From Chitinophagales bacterium (GTDB taxonomy: Bacteria; Bacteroidota; Bacteroidia; Chitinophagales; Chitinophagaceae), in NCBI GenBank assembly GCA_026931905.1, contig JAIXLB010000008.1:1-64000 (forward strand): a stretch of 64,000 bases of DNA. The letters run 5' to 3'. Made by a program: the position numbers and the translations under genes. Shown here one piece after another: positions 54,968 through 63,222 of the stretch; within the stretch, counting starts at the first letter, position 1; each line of letters begins with the position of its first letter. The notes under the pieces were generated by a model. It was not told the DNA's origin and ran no database searches. It saw only the letters and a list, made by a program, of their open reading frames with translations.

Positions 54968-55621
54968 CTATTCTACTAATTCGTTTTTAACAGCAAAAAA
55001 TACTAATCCAGCAGTATTTTTAGTTCCAAAACGTTCCATTAATCTTTCTTTAATTGTTTCAACAGTACGAGAACTTATGTTCATTTTTTCGCCAATTTGC
55101 TGACTGGTAAATTCTAAGCAGATATATCTTAGTACATTTTTTTCTTTTTCATTAATTTTTATTTCAGTAGAGAGAGAAGGAGCATTTTTTACATTTGTTT
55201 GCGTTCTTTTTAAAAGAATTCTATTTACAAAATTGGTTAAATAATATCCTTTAGTAACTACTTCTATAATAGCTTTTTTAATTTCAGAAGGATCAGCATT
55301 TTTTAGTAAATATCCATTAGCTCCATTCTCCATTAAGTGTGTTATAAACTTTTCTTCTTCGTGCATAGTAAGCACTAATACTGCAATTTCAGGAAAGTTT
55401 TTACTAATATGTTTTGTGGCTTCAATACCATCTTTTATTGGCATTCTTAAATCCATCAATACAATATCTGGTTTTGTTTGTTCTAAATTATTAATTAATT
55501 CTTCTCCATTATCTGCTTCTAAAACAAATTTTATGTTGGGGTATTGGCGTAAACAAGTTATTACACCTTTTCTAAAAATTTTATGATCATCTGCAATAGC
55601 AACTTTTATTTCTGATAACAT
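54968..55621 (-). CDS. NarL/FixJ-type response regulator
   Basis: 217-residue two-component regulator. The receiver domain has the acidic pair IADDHKIFRKG, the phospho-acceptor Asp in DIVLMDLRMPIKDG (about residue 56), Thr in VLTMHEEE, and Lys in GYLLKNADPSEI. A LuxR-type helix-turn-helix follows at about 150-205 (EKNVLRYICLEFTSQQIGEKMNISSRTVETIKERLMERFG). No histidine kinase is adjacent, so the partner is elsewhere. In Bacteroidota such regulators often pair with a remote PAS or 7TMR kinase. Confidence 0.92.
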   Translation of the reverse strand: MLSEIKVAIADDHKIFRKGVITCLRQYPNIKFVLEADNGEELINNLEQTKPDIVLMDLRMPIKDGIEATKHISKNFPEIAVLVLTMHEEEKFITHLMENGANGYLLKNADPSEIKKAIIEVVTKGYYLTNFVNRILLKRTQTNVKNAPSLSTEIKINEKEKNVLRYICLEFTSQQIGEKMNISSRTVETIKERLMERFGTKNTAGLVFFAVKNELVE

Positions 55622-55712
55622 ATTGTTGCTAAGATAAAAAAAATGAGCTAAATTTTTTAAAAAAATGATGAATAAATTATTCTATCTATAAAATACAGCA
55701 TATAGCAATAAG

Positions 55713-56234
55713 TTATTTTTTATCGTATTCATTATTCCATTTTTTAGAAGTTAGCTTTACTTTTTTCAGCACCTCATTTTGCATAGATGTTTTATAATTT
55801 TCTAAGGCTTTTGACACTTTTTTATTTTGTAAAGCAATAATTTGTGCAGCTAAAATTCCAGCATTTTTTGCAGCATTTAAAGCAACAGTTGCAACTGGTA
55901 CACCATTAGGCATTTGTAAAATTGAAAGAATGGAATCCCAGCCATCAATAGAGTTTGAACTTTTTATGGGTACTCCAATAATAGGCAAGGTTGTAATACT
56001 TGCCAGCATACCTGGTAAATGAGCAGCACCTCCAGCACCCGCAATAATTACTTGTAAGCCTCTTTGTTTTGAAGTAGAGGCATAATGCAACATTCTTTCA
56101 GGAGTTCTATGTGCCGAAACTATGGTAAGCTCAAAAGGAATTTCTAATTGTTGCAAAAACTCAGCAGCAGCTTGCATTACAGGTAAATCACTATCGCTAC
56201 CCATTACAATTCCTACAGTTGCTTTAGTACTCAT
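55713..56234 (-). CDS. purE: 5-(carboxyamino)imidazole ribonucleotide mutase
   Basis: 173-residue class I PurE, converting N5-CAIR to CAIR in purine synthesis. Characteristic segments: GIVMGSDSDLPVMQAAAEFL (about 8-27), VSAHRTPERMLHYA (active-site His), VIIAGAGGAAHLPGMLAS and VIGVPIKSSNSIDGWDSILSILQMPNGVPVATVALNAAKNAGILAAQI. purL lies about 3.4 kb away on the other strand; no purK is seen here. The gene is monocistronic as far as can be seen. Confidence 0.95.
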   Translation of the reverse strand: MSTKATVGIVMGSDSDLPVMQAAAEFLQQLEIPFELTIVSAHRTPERMLHYASTSKQRGLQVIIAGAGGAAHLPGMLASITTLPIIGVPIKSSNSIDGWDSILSILQMPNGVPVATVALNAAKNAGILAAQIIALQNKKVSKALENYKTSMQNEVLKKVKLTSKKWNNEYDKK

Positions 56235-56320
56235 ATTGGTATTTTTATTGCGTTGAAAATACGTTTTTTAAGAAATAAGTGATGTGATTTTTTAATTAAT
56301 ATTTGTTCTAAACAAAAAAA

Positions 56321-56941
56321 TTAAACTATAAAAGCCATTGCAACACACAATACAATAGCTGTTGATATAGCAAATAGTACAGCATATTTTTCCCAAAACA
56401 TTGTTCGCTTTTTTTGAGTAATTAATGCTTGATAGTAAGCATTATTTAAAGGGAAAACAGCATGTATGGTTTCTTGTACACTTAATAATTGTTGATAAGG
56501 TAATGCTTGGCAAATAAGTAAAATATTGGTTTCTATTTGTCTAAGTTTTTGAGTGTCATTACTGCTTTGTATAATTTTTATATTATCTGTTTGTAATAGT
56601 TGTTGAAGATAAATTGTTATTAATTCATATTCAGTTGTAAAACTGTTACAATTATTAATGTACCTTAAAAGTTGTGTACTGTGTAATAGAATGCTATCAA
56701 TAGTTTCAGGTTGTTCTTTTGTGTAAGCTAAATTATTTTCTTGATGATATTTTTTTCTTAATTCTTCATTACTTAATACTTCATAAGCTTCTTTTATATC
56801 ACTAAAAATGGTAGAATTTCCCTTGTATAAATCAGGGTGAAAACGTAAAGCTAATTGTCTATAAGTTTTTTTTATATCGGCTATGGTGCAACTTGGAGGC
56901 AAACGTAAAATACTATAATAATCTTTTTCTGTCATCTTCAT
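56321..56941 (-). CDS. Tail-anchored J-domain protein
   Basis: About 206 residues. The N-terminal J domain (about 5-65: DYYSILRLPPSCTIADIKKTYRQLALRFHPDL) contains the HPD motif needed to stimulate a DnaK/Hsp70 ATPase. A helical middle part (about 70-180) and a C-terminal membrane helix (AVLFAISTAIVLCVAMAFIV) follow. There is no Gly/Phe linker, zinc finger or DnaJ C-terminal domain, so it is a class C J protein that would recruit DnaK to the inner membrane. Start at 56941 or the Met two codons later (56935). It lies downstream of another tail-anchored protein gene. Confidence 0.8.
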   Translation of the reverse strand: MKMTEKDYYSILRLPPSCTIADIKKTYRQLALRFHPDLYKGNSTIFSDIKEAYEVLSNEELRKKYHQENNLAYTKEQPETIDSILLHSTQLLRYINNCNSFTTEYELITIYLQQLLQTDNIKIIQSSNDTQKLRQIETNILLICQALPYQQLLSVQETIHAVFPLNNAYYQALITQKKRTMFWEKYAVLFAISTAIVLCVAMAFIV

Positions 56942-57010
56942 TTGTTCTAAAAATATCAATGAAATGGAGAGTGTAAAATTATAAATTAATGTTGTATGCT
57001 TTTCTTTTAA

Positions 57011-57607
57011 TTAATTACCTGAATAAAGTTTATATGCAATAGCAGCAATGCCCACTACAGCCAAAACAATAGCAAAAATCCACCAATAATCTTTAGCAGA
57101 TTTTTCCTCTAATGCTTCATTGGTAAGGGTTTCATCTTGTAATGAGTTTTCATTATCTGGCAATGTATATGTTGTTTGGTGAGAGGTAATTTTTTCTTTA
57201 TTAAAACCAGCATTTTTTACATCAATAACAATAGCAGGCGAATATTTTTTTGCATAATTTTCTTCTTCAAAAAAATAACCTCCAGTGGGTTGCTTTTTTA
57301 ATATTCCCATTCCTGGTAAAATAATTCCTTCTGTTCTTGCAATACCATTTTGTAATTGATAAGCGAAATCGTGAAAATGTTTTATGGCATCTACTTCGTT
57401 TATATGCAAGTCATTTGAAAGAAATTTGAAAAAAGATTTATCTGCTAAAGCTGTTTCAGTATTAAAAGATATTGCAGCAATTGGTGGTTGTATAACACTG
57501 TTGTTTTCGTTGAAAGTTGCAGTTGTATTTTTTATAACAAAACAACCAATTCCTGGAATATTCAACTTCTTGTGCAATAAAAAATATTTGTAAATACTTG
57601 GGTACAT
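57011..57607 (-). CDS. HU-CCDC81 domain protein with C-terminal membrane helix
   Basis: 198 residues. The first part (YPSIYKYFLLHKKLNIPGIGCFVI) and the next (AADKSFF-like segment then HLHDFAYQL-like helix, LPGMGILKK) match the two tandem bacterial HU-CCDC81 domains, an HU-derived fold frequent in Bacteroidota. Family members usually end in a SPOR domain; here a charged linker leads to a single helix WWIFAIVLAVVGIAAIAYKLY and stops, so the C-terminus is membrane-anchored. The role of the HU part (DNA or peptidoglycan-linked assembly) is unknown. ATG 57607 is preferred to the TTG three codons before. The barrel gene ends 9 bases upstream. Confidence 0.75.
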   Translation of the reverse strand: MYPSIYKYFLLHKKLNIPGIGCFVIKNTTATFNENNSVIQPPIAAISFNTETALADKSFFKFLSNDLHINEVDAIKHFHDFAYQLQNGIARTEGIILPGMGILKKQPTGGYFFEEENYAKKYSPAIVIDVKNAGFNKEKITSHQTTYTLPDNENSLQDETLTNEALEEKSAKDYWWIFAIVLAVVGIAAIAYKLYSGN

Positions 57608-57616
57608 TTCATTCAA

Positions 57617-59416
57617 TTATCTGAACGAATATACAACACCTCCTACAACATTCAAACCTAAAACTTCGTATTGATTCCAGCGTTGGTATTTATTGCCTAA
57701 TAAATTATTGAATTGAAGCCATAAATTCAATTTTGGCATTATAGTATATTCTGCACCTAAGTTCAAATCAAATGCTCCACTTAATTTTTCTGTAGTATTT
57801 GTTTTAGATAAATATTTTACACCATCCCAAATAAATACATCGCTTTTAATATGCAAATCTTTTAAAACTTTCCAAATTAAACTTCCAGAAATTTCTACAG
57901 GCATTATGCCATAAGGTTTTTCATTAGTGCTTTTTGTAAATTGATAAATGGTTGCCCCTGCTAAAATGGATAATTTTTCTTGAATGTTATAGCCAAATTC
58001 GCCTCTTAGTTTTATGCCTTGTAATGTAGGTTCATTAAGCATTAAAAAAGATTTACCTGTAACAGCATCATTTACAAATAAGGGCATATTTTTCATAGTT
58101 ATAAAACCAACGGTTGCATTATAAGTTAAATGACTACCTGCTGCTCCTTTAAATCCTGCATATATTTCTGTAACTTTTGTGTTTACTAAATAAGCTGGCT
58201 GTGCCATGTAAGGATTGAAAGCTGCTAAGTTTAAATAATTATATTTTACAAAATGTCCTGTAAATCCAGCATGAAATAAAAATTTATCGTTTATCAATTT
58301 TGCTTCAGCAGTAATGTTGGGTAATAAATTTACTTCACTGTTATCAAAAGCAGGTTGTAAACCTATGTTTAGTTTTACTTTATTTATTTGATATTGTGCT
58401 GCAACATCTAAATAAAAAAGGTTGTTATTAATGGTTTTTAAAGAGTCTTTATAAGCAGTAATATCGGCAGTTAAAGCAACATTTAATTTTAAATTTTCAT
58501 TGAAAGTTTTATCAATAGGCACTTTGGCAATAACATTAAATTCGCCTGCTTTTTTTGCATCAAAAAAATAATTGAGGTGTAATGAAGGATTATAAGTTAA
58601 GCCATAAGTGTTGGGTATTTTTCTTCTATAACCCATTTGTAGCCCAATGCTATTGAATTGTTGTTTTAAATCATTTTTATCAAATATTAAAGTGCTTGGT
58701 TGATACCCATATTGGTATTGTGTGTTGTTGTCGTAATACAATTTGCCATACAATTCATGTGCAGCATTTACAGCATAATTTCCAGCAATATTTAATTTGG
58801 TTTTTCCAAATTGTTGAAAAGGTAAATTGCCTTTTGAAGAGGTGTGCATAGCATAAATACTGGTTAGTTTTTCCTTTCCATTGCCAAAGCTCAAACCTGT
58901 TTCAATATATGGAGTACTGTAACCACCATAGCCCAGTTTTACAAACATGTTGTTATTCCATTTGTAAGAAGAATCTACAAATAAGGCTAATGGTTTTAAG
59001 GGCACAGGTTGATAAGAGAATAATAAATTTTGTGCAGGAACAACGTATTTTAAACTAATTTTTGTAGTATCTACAACAGGCGATGCAGCAGTAAAATTTA
59101 GTTTTGCAGCATTACGCAAAGAAGGTTTAAAAGCAGCATAAATAATTACTACATCGGGTTGTGTAGTATCTTTTTTATTTAAAGTGGTTGTTTCTTTTGT
59201 TGTAGTTGGGTTAGAAGTTTCAACAGTTGTTGTTGTGCTTTTATTGTTTTTCTTAGTTACTGTTTTTTTAGCTACTGTCTTTTTAGCTGTTGCTTTTTTT
59301 GTAACAGTTTTTTTAGTATTCTTTTTTTGATTTGCTTTTTTTTGTGCATGGAGCGATACGCTAAAAAACATAGTGAATACTGTAAAAAGGAAAAATATTT
59401 TTGTTTGCTTTTGCAT
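57617..59416 (-). CDS. Outer-membrane beta-barrel protein with K/T-rich N-terminal repeat
   Basis: 599-residue predicted outer-membrane barrel. The signal peptide ends after SLHAQ (about 25). A Lys/Thr-rich repeat (35-56) and a Thr/Asn-rich linker (to about 85) come next. From about 145 to the end there are alternating strands with aromatic residues, such as NNMFVKLGYGGYSTPYIETGLSF and LNLWLQFNNLLGNKYQRW, ending ...VVYSFR. The NLLGNKYQRW ending resembles TonB-dependent receptor barrels, but no plug domain or TonB box is obvious. I chose ATG 59416, which starts the signal peptide and avoids overlap with the TPR gene. Confidence 0.75.
   Translation of the reverse strand: MQKQTKIFFLFTVFTMFFSVSLHAQKKANQKKNTKKTVTKKATAKKTVAKKTVTKKNNKSTTTTVETSNPTTTKETTTLNKKDTTQPDVVIIYAAFKPSLRNAAKLNFTAASPVVDTTKISLKYVVPAQNLLFSYQPVPLKPLALFVDSSYKWNNNMFVKLGYGGYSTPYIETGLSFGNGKEKLTSIYAMHTSSKGNLPFQQFGKTKLNIAGNYAVNAAHELYGKLYYDNNTQYQYGYQPSTLIFDKNDLKQQFNSIGLQMGYRRKIPNTYGLTYNPSLHLNYFFDAKKAGEFNVIAKVPIDKTFNENLKLNVALTADITAYKDSLKTINNNLFYLDVAAQYQINKVKLNIGLQPAFDNSEVNLLPNITAEAKLINDKFLFHAGFTGHFVKYNYLNLAAFNPYMAQPAYLVNTKVTEIYAGFKGAAGSHLTYNATVGFITMKNMPLFVNDAVTGKSFLMLNEPTLQGIKLRGEFGYNIQEKLSILAGATIYQFTKSTNEKPYGIMPVEISGSLIWKVLKDLHIKSDVFIWDGVKYLSKTNTTEKLSGAFDLNLGAEYTIMPKLNLWLQFNNLLGNKYQRWNQYEVLGLNVVGGVVYSFR
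59249..59314 (-). repeat. 15-bp tandem repeat encoding KKTVx units
   Basis: Imperfect tandem repeat encoding KKTVT, KKATA, KKTVA, KKTVT and a final KK in the exported linker of the barrel protein. About four 15-bp units. Confidence 0.7.
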
Positions 59417-59423
59417 AATAATA

Positions 59424-62400
59424 TTATTGATGTTCAACTTTATTTGTTTTATTTTTTGCTTCAATAGTTGCAGCCAATTTTGTTTCAGCTTCTTGTTTTA
59501 ACTCAGGTATATTGGCATTTTCTATTACACTTTTATAAGTTGCTTCTGCATTAAAATAATCTTTTTGAGCAAAATATACATCGCCCAAAAGAATATAACT
59601 TTTAGTAACCCAATATTCGTAAGAGCCATATTTTTTAATAACTTCAAAGCCTGCTTTTTCTGCCTGAGTTAAATTATTTTGTGCTAATAAAATTTCTGCC
59701 ACTCTGTATTGAGCTTCTGCACTAAACTCAGATTTTGCAATAGCAATTACAGATTTATAGGCTGTAATGGCTTCTGTAAGATTATTGTTTAAGTGATAAT
59801 TTTTTGCAATAATCATAGTTGCCATCATTTTATCTTCTGCTGCAATTCCTTTTTCTTTTAATAAATCTTGTGCATTAGGAACAGCTTCAGTCCATTTTTG
59901 TTGTTTGTATTGACAGCGTAATAAACCACGCATGGCTTCTAATTTATTTTCTTGCTGTGTGGTTAATTCTTTTACTTGCTTAAAATATTTTTCTGCATTT
60001 ACAAAATCGCTTTTATCAAAATAATAAATTCTTGCACTTTGCAAAGCACTTCGTTCAGCATAAATGTTTGGAGCTTTTGCTGCTACTGCATTGTAATAAG
60101 GTAAAGCTGCTTCATATTTTTTTTCTGAAATGAAAATTTCGGCAGAAAAATAATTTGCTTCAATAGCATAACGCCCATCAGGAAATTTTGATAAATATTC
60201 TGAAAACCCTTTTTTAGCATTTACAAAGTCTCTTGCTTCGTAACGTAAAATAGCAGATTTAAAAGTTAATGAATCAGCCTCAACATAAGAAACAGGTTTT
60301 CCGTTTTCTTGCATAAATGTTACAAACTCTCCTGGCTTTTGATCTTCAACAAATATTTTTCTAATGTACTCTACTGCATCATCACTTTCTGGTGAGTTAG
60401 GATATTTTACAACCAATGTTTTCATCAATTCCAATGCCTCTTTATTTTTATCCATATTAAAATAAGCAATGCCAGATTTTAAATAAGCCTGTGGATGAAA
60501 AGCTGTTGCTTTTTTGTCTTTTAAAACTTTATCCAAATAAGGAATAGCATCTGCCCATTTTTCTTGAGATAAATAAGTATTGGCAACTTCTAAATAGGCT
60601 TCAGTTATTAAAGAAGAATTTGGATAACGAACTGCTATGCTTTGTAGTAAAGTAATTTTTTCAGACAACTTGTTATTTGCTCCTGCAATAATTGCTTTTT
60701 GATACATTGCATAATCTGCCTGACTTAAATTTTGATTGATAACTTCATCATACATCTTTAAGGCTTGTGTAAAATTTTTCAACATAAAAAAACAATCTGC
60801 ACTGCGTATATAAGCATCTTGAATGAGTAGTGTTGATGATGATGAAGCATCAATTACTACTTGCTGAAAAAGGTCTAATGCTGTTTTGTAATTTTCTTTT
60901 TTCAAATAACAATATGCAGCATTGTAACGTGCATTAGAAACATTTATTTCTTCATTGGTGCGTGGGCTTTTTAAATAATTAATGAAAAAATCTAAAGCTT
61001 CATCTATTTTACCATTTCTATAGGCAATTTCTCCTTTCCAGAAATATACAAACTGTATGTACTGTGTATTATAGGGCACTTGCAGCACTTTTGAAAATAA
61101 ATCATCGGCAACATTTAACTGTTGGTCATTAAAAAATTCTACACCTCTGCCATACAAAATTTTAGGATATATTTTTTTGATATTATCACTTTGTTGAGGT
61201 AAAGAATCAAATAATGCTAATGCTTCTTTATAATTACTTGTATTGGCTAACACAGCTACTTGTAATTCTTTTGCTTCGTTTATAAAAGAAGATTTTGGAT
61301 AAGTTTTAATGAATGATTTTAATTCTTTATGAGCAATATCTAAATAGCCTAACTCGTAACTCAACTTTGCATAATTAAACAAAGAAATTTCTTTTTGTTT
61401 TTCATTGTTACTGTTTGATGCACAAAAAAGAAATGCATTTCTTGCACCTACTTTATCGTCCACTTTTAAATAAGAGTCTGCTAATAAATACATACTATTT
61501 TGTGCCAAAGAATCTTCTTTACCACCTAATTGTTTAAAACCTTCAATTGCTTTATTGTATTTTTCTGATTCGTAATAACAGTAAGCCAATTCGTACATGT
61601 CTTCTCTTCTTACTTTGGTAGATTTTGTTACATAATCTTCTAAATAAGGAAGTGCTTGTTTGTATTCTCTTTTTTCAAATAAAGCATGACCAACTAATTG
61701 TTTTAACTGCAACTCGTAAAACTGATTTCCTTTCTGTAAGGCTGCTTTTGCATAATCTATTGCTTTATCTCGTTCTCCTCCAAAGTAGTAAATTTCTGCA
61801 ATGTAAAATGGTACAATATTTTTATAAGACTCATTGTTTTCTACTATGGTAAAACTTGCCAATGCCTCTTTATATTTTTTTTCATAAAACATAATAAAAC
61901 CGTAGTAGTAATTAGCATCAATGTAATTGGGATTATCTTTTATTTGCCTAATTGCATTGAATAAAGGTTTTGCTTTTGTAAATTCTTGGTTAGAAAAATA
62001 TCCATAAGCCTGATGAAATTTCATTTGTGCAATTTCATGGTTGTTTAAATTATCTATGGAAGCATTTTCAAAATATTTATTGGCTGTGGCAAAATCTTTT
62101 TTTCTGTAAAAATATTCTCCTAAATAATAATTTAAACTTCCTGCATGAATAGCGTTGTTTGTAGTTAAAACGTATTCTTTTGCCATTGATTCTATGCTTG
62201 CATCATTGAGCATTAAACCACAAACAAGCACATAATATTTACAATCTTCTTGTGCATGCAAAGGAAAATTGCTTGCATAATTTCCACTATTATAAAGCTG
62301 TTTAAAAATAGGGTAGGCAAGACTGTATTGCTCTTTTTGCCAAAACTCTTTTGCTGCTTTGTAAGCAGCGTCAGGGTCATTATTTATTTTTGAATATTGA

Positions 62401-62465
62401 GCATAACTACTACTTAAAAGTAGAGTTGCAATAATAAAAAAAACTTTCTTTTTTAGTTGGTACAT
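59424..62465 (-). CDS. Large tetratricopeptide-repeat protein, exported
   Basis: 1013-residue protein built almost wholly of TPR-like helical pairs (for example NYYLGEYFYRKKDFATANKYF, ELAYCYYESEKYNKAIEGF and AYCYLKKENYKTALDLF), after an N-terminal signal peptide (KVFFIIATLLLSSSYAQ). It is likely a periplasmic scaffold. The outer-membrane barrel gene starts 7 bases downstream, and the HU-CCDC81 and J-domain genes follow, so these four probably form one transcript working on envelope protein assembly or secretion (inference). Confidence 0.85.
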   Translation of the reverse strand: MYQLKKKVFFIIATLLLSSSYAQYSKINNDPDAAYKAAKEFWQKEQYSLAYPIFKQLYNSGNYASNFPLHAQEDCKYYVLVCGLMLNDASIESMAKEYVLTTNNAIHAGSLNYYLGEYFYRKKDFATANKYFENASIDNLNNHEIAQMKFHQAYGYFSNQEFTKAKPLFNAIRQIKDNPNYIDANYYYGFIMFYEKKYKEALASFTIVENNESYKNIVPFYIAEIYYFGGERDKAIDYAKAALQKGNQFYELQLKQLVGHALFEKREYKQALPYLEDYVTKSTKVRREDMYELAYCYYESEKYNKAIEGFKQLGGKEDSLAQNSMYLLADSYLKVDDKVGARNAFLFCASNSNNEKQKEISLFNYAKLSYELGYLDIAHKELKSFIKTYPKSSFINEAKELQVAVLANTSNYKEALALFDSLPQQSDNIKKIYPKILYGRGVEFFNDQQLNVADDLFSKVLQVPYNTQYIQFVYFWKGEIAYRNGKIDEALDFFINYLKSPRTNEEINVSNARYNAAYCYLKKENYKTALDLFQQVVIDASSSSTLLIQDAYIRSADCFFMLKNFTQALKMYDEVINQNLSQADYAMYQKAIIAGANNKLSEKITLLQSIAVRYPNSSLITEAYLEVANTYLSQEKWADAIPYLDKVLKDKKATAFHPQAYLKSGIAYFNMDKNKEALELMKTLVVKYPNSPESDDAVEYIRKIFVEDQKPGEFVTFMQENGKPVSYVEADSLTFKSAILRYEARDFVNAKKGFSEYLSKFPDGRYAIEANYFSAEIFISEKKYEAALPYYNAVAAKAPNIYAERSALQSARIYYFDKSDFVNAEKYFKQVKELTTQQENKLEAMRGLLRCQYKQQKWTEAVPNAQDLLKEKGIAAEDKMMATMIIAKNYHLNNNLTEAITAYKSVIAIAKSEFSAEAQYRVAEILLAQNNLTQAEKAGFEVIKKYGSYEYWVTKSYILLGDVYFAQKDYFNAEATYKSVIENANIPELKQEAETKLAATIEAKNKTNKVEHQ

Positions 62466-62721
62466 AGAATATACAGCTTAGTGAGAACAAATATTATTTT
62501 TTCTTTCTTAATGAAGTGCAAAATCGTGTGTTTATATTAAGTTGGCAAACGTGTTTTGTACCCATTATTTAATTTTTGTGGATAAACTGAAAATGAAATA
62601 AAAATTATAAACCATTTACAAATTATCAATAAGATTAAATTTGTTTTAAGTTTGAAAAAATTTATACCTGTAAAAAATAACTGCAACTAAAATATTTTAC
62701 CCAAGATTTTAATTTTATTCT

Positions 62722-63219
62722 GTGAATACTCAGTTCAATAATTTTCAAAAATTAGTAAACAGTAAGTTTAAGTTTAGATTGTATTTATTGGCAAAATTGC
62801 CAATGGCTTTTTTTAGTGGGTTACAAGTAAAAAAGTTAAATGAACACTCTGCAACCGTAATTGTAAAACATAAATGGATTAATCAAAACCCATTTCGTTC
62901 TATGTATTTTGCTGTAATGAGTATGGCTGCTGAATTAAGTACAGGAATTTTAGCCAATGGTAATGTATATAAACGAAATCCTACAGTGAGTATGCTTATT
63001 GTTAATTTAAAAGCATCGTTTTATAAAAAAGCTGTTGGTGTAATTTCTTTTGAATGTTATGATGGTAAGAAAATTACTGAAGCTGTAGAAACTGCTATAC
63101 AAACCAATGAACCTACTACTGTAATTTGTACTTCTGTAGGTTTTAATGAACAGGGAGAAAAAGTAGCAGAATTTTTATTTGAATGGAGTTTTAAACAAAG
63201 CACCACACAGAGAAAATAA
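62722..63219 (+). CDS. DUF4442 hotdog-fold protein
   Basis: 165-residue protein of the DUF4442 family, related to hotdog acyl-CoA thioesterases. The readable features are KLPMAFFSGLQVKKLNEHSATVIVKHKWINQNPFRSMYFAVMSMAAELSTGIL split into a strand and the central hotdog helix, then strands such as VSMLIVNLKASFYKKA. Catalytic residues of thioesterases are not obvious, so activity is uncertain. The start is GTG at 62722; no in-frame ATG lies close enough. It ends 3 bases from the convergent recN gene. Confidence 0.75.
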   Translation: MNTQFNNFQKLVNSKFKFRLYLLAKLPMAFFSGLQVKKLNEHSATVIVKHKWINQNPFRSMYFAVMSMAAELSTGILANGNVYKRNPTVSMLIVNLKASFYKKAVGVISFECYDGKKITEAVETAIQTNEPTTVICTSVGFNEQGEKVAEFLFEWSFKQSTTQRK

Positions 63220-63222
63220 AAT

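Noticed and set aside
57011-57607. SPOR-domain cell division protein
   Set aside because: The HU-CCDC81 part is present but the frame ends just after a membrane helix with no SPOR sequence, and no frameshifted remnant is seen in the 69 bases downstream.
62466-62721. Possible replication origin because of a DnaA box and high AT content
   Set aside because: Only one box was seen and no dnaA, dnaN or other origin-associated gene lies nearby; the smc and recN genes are not origin markers.
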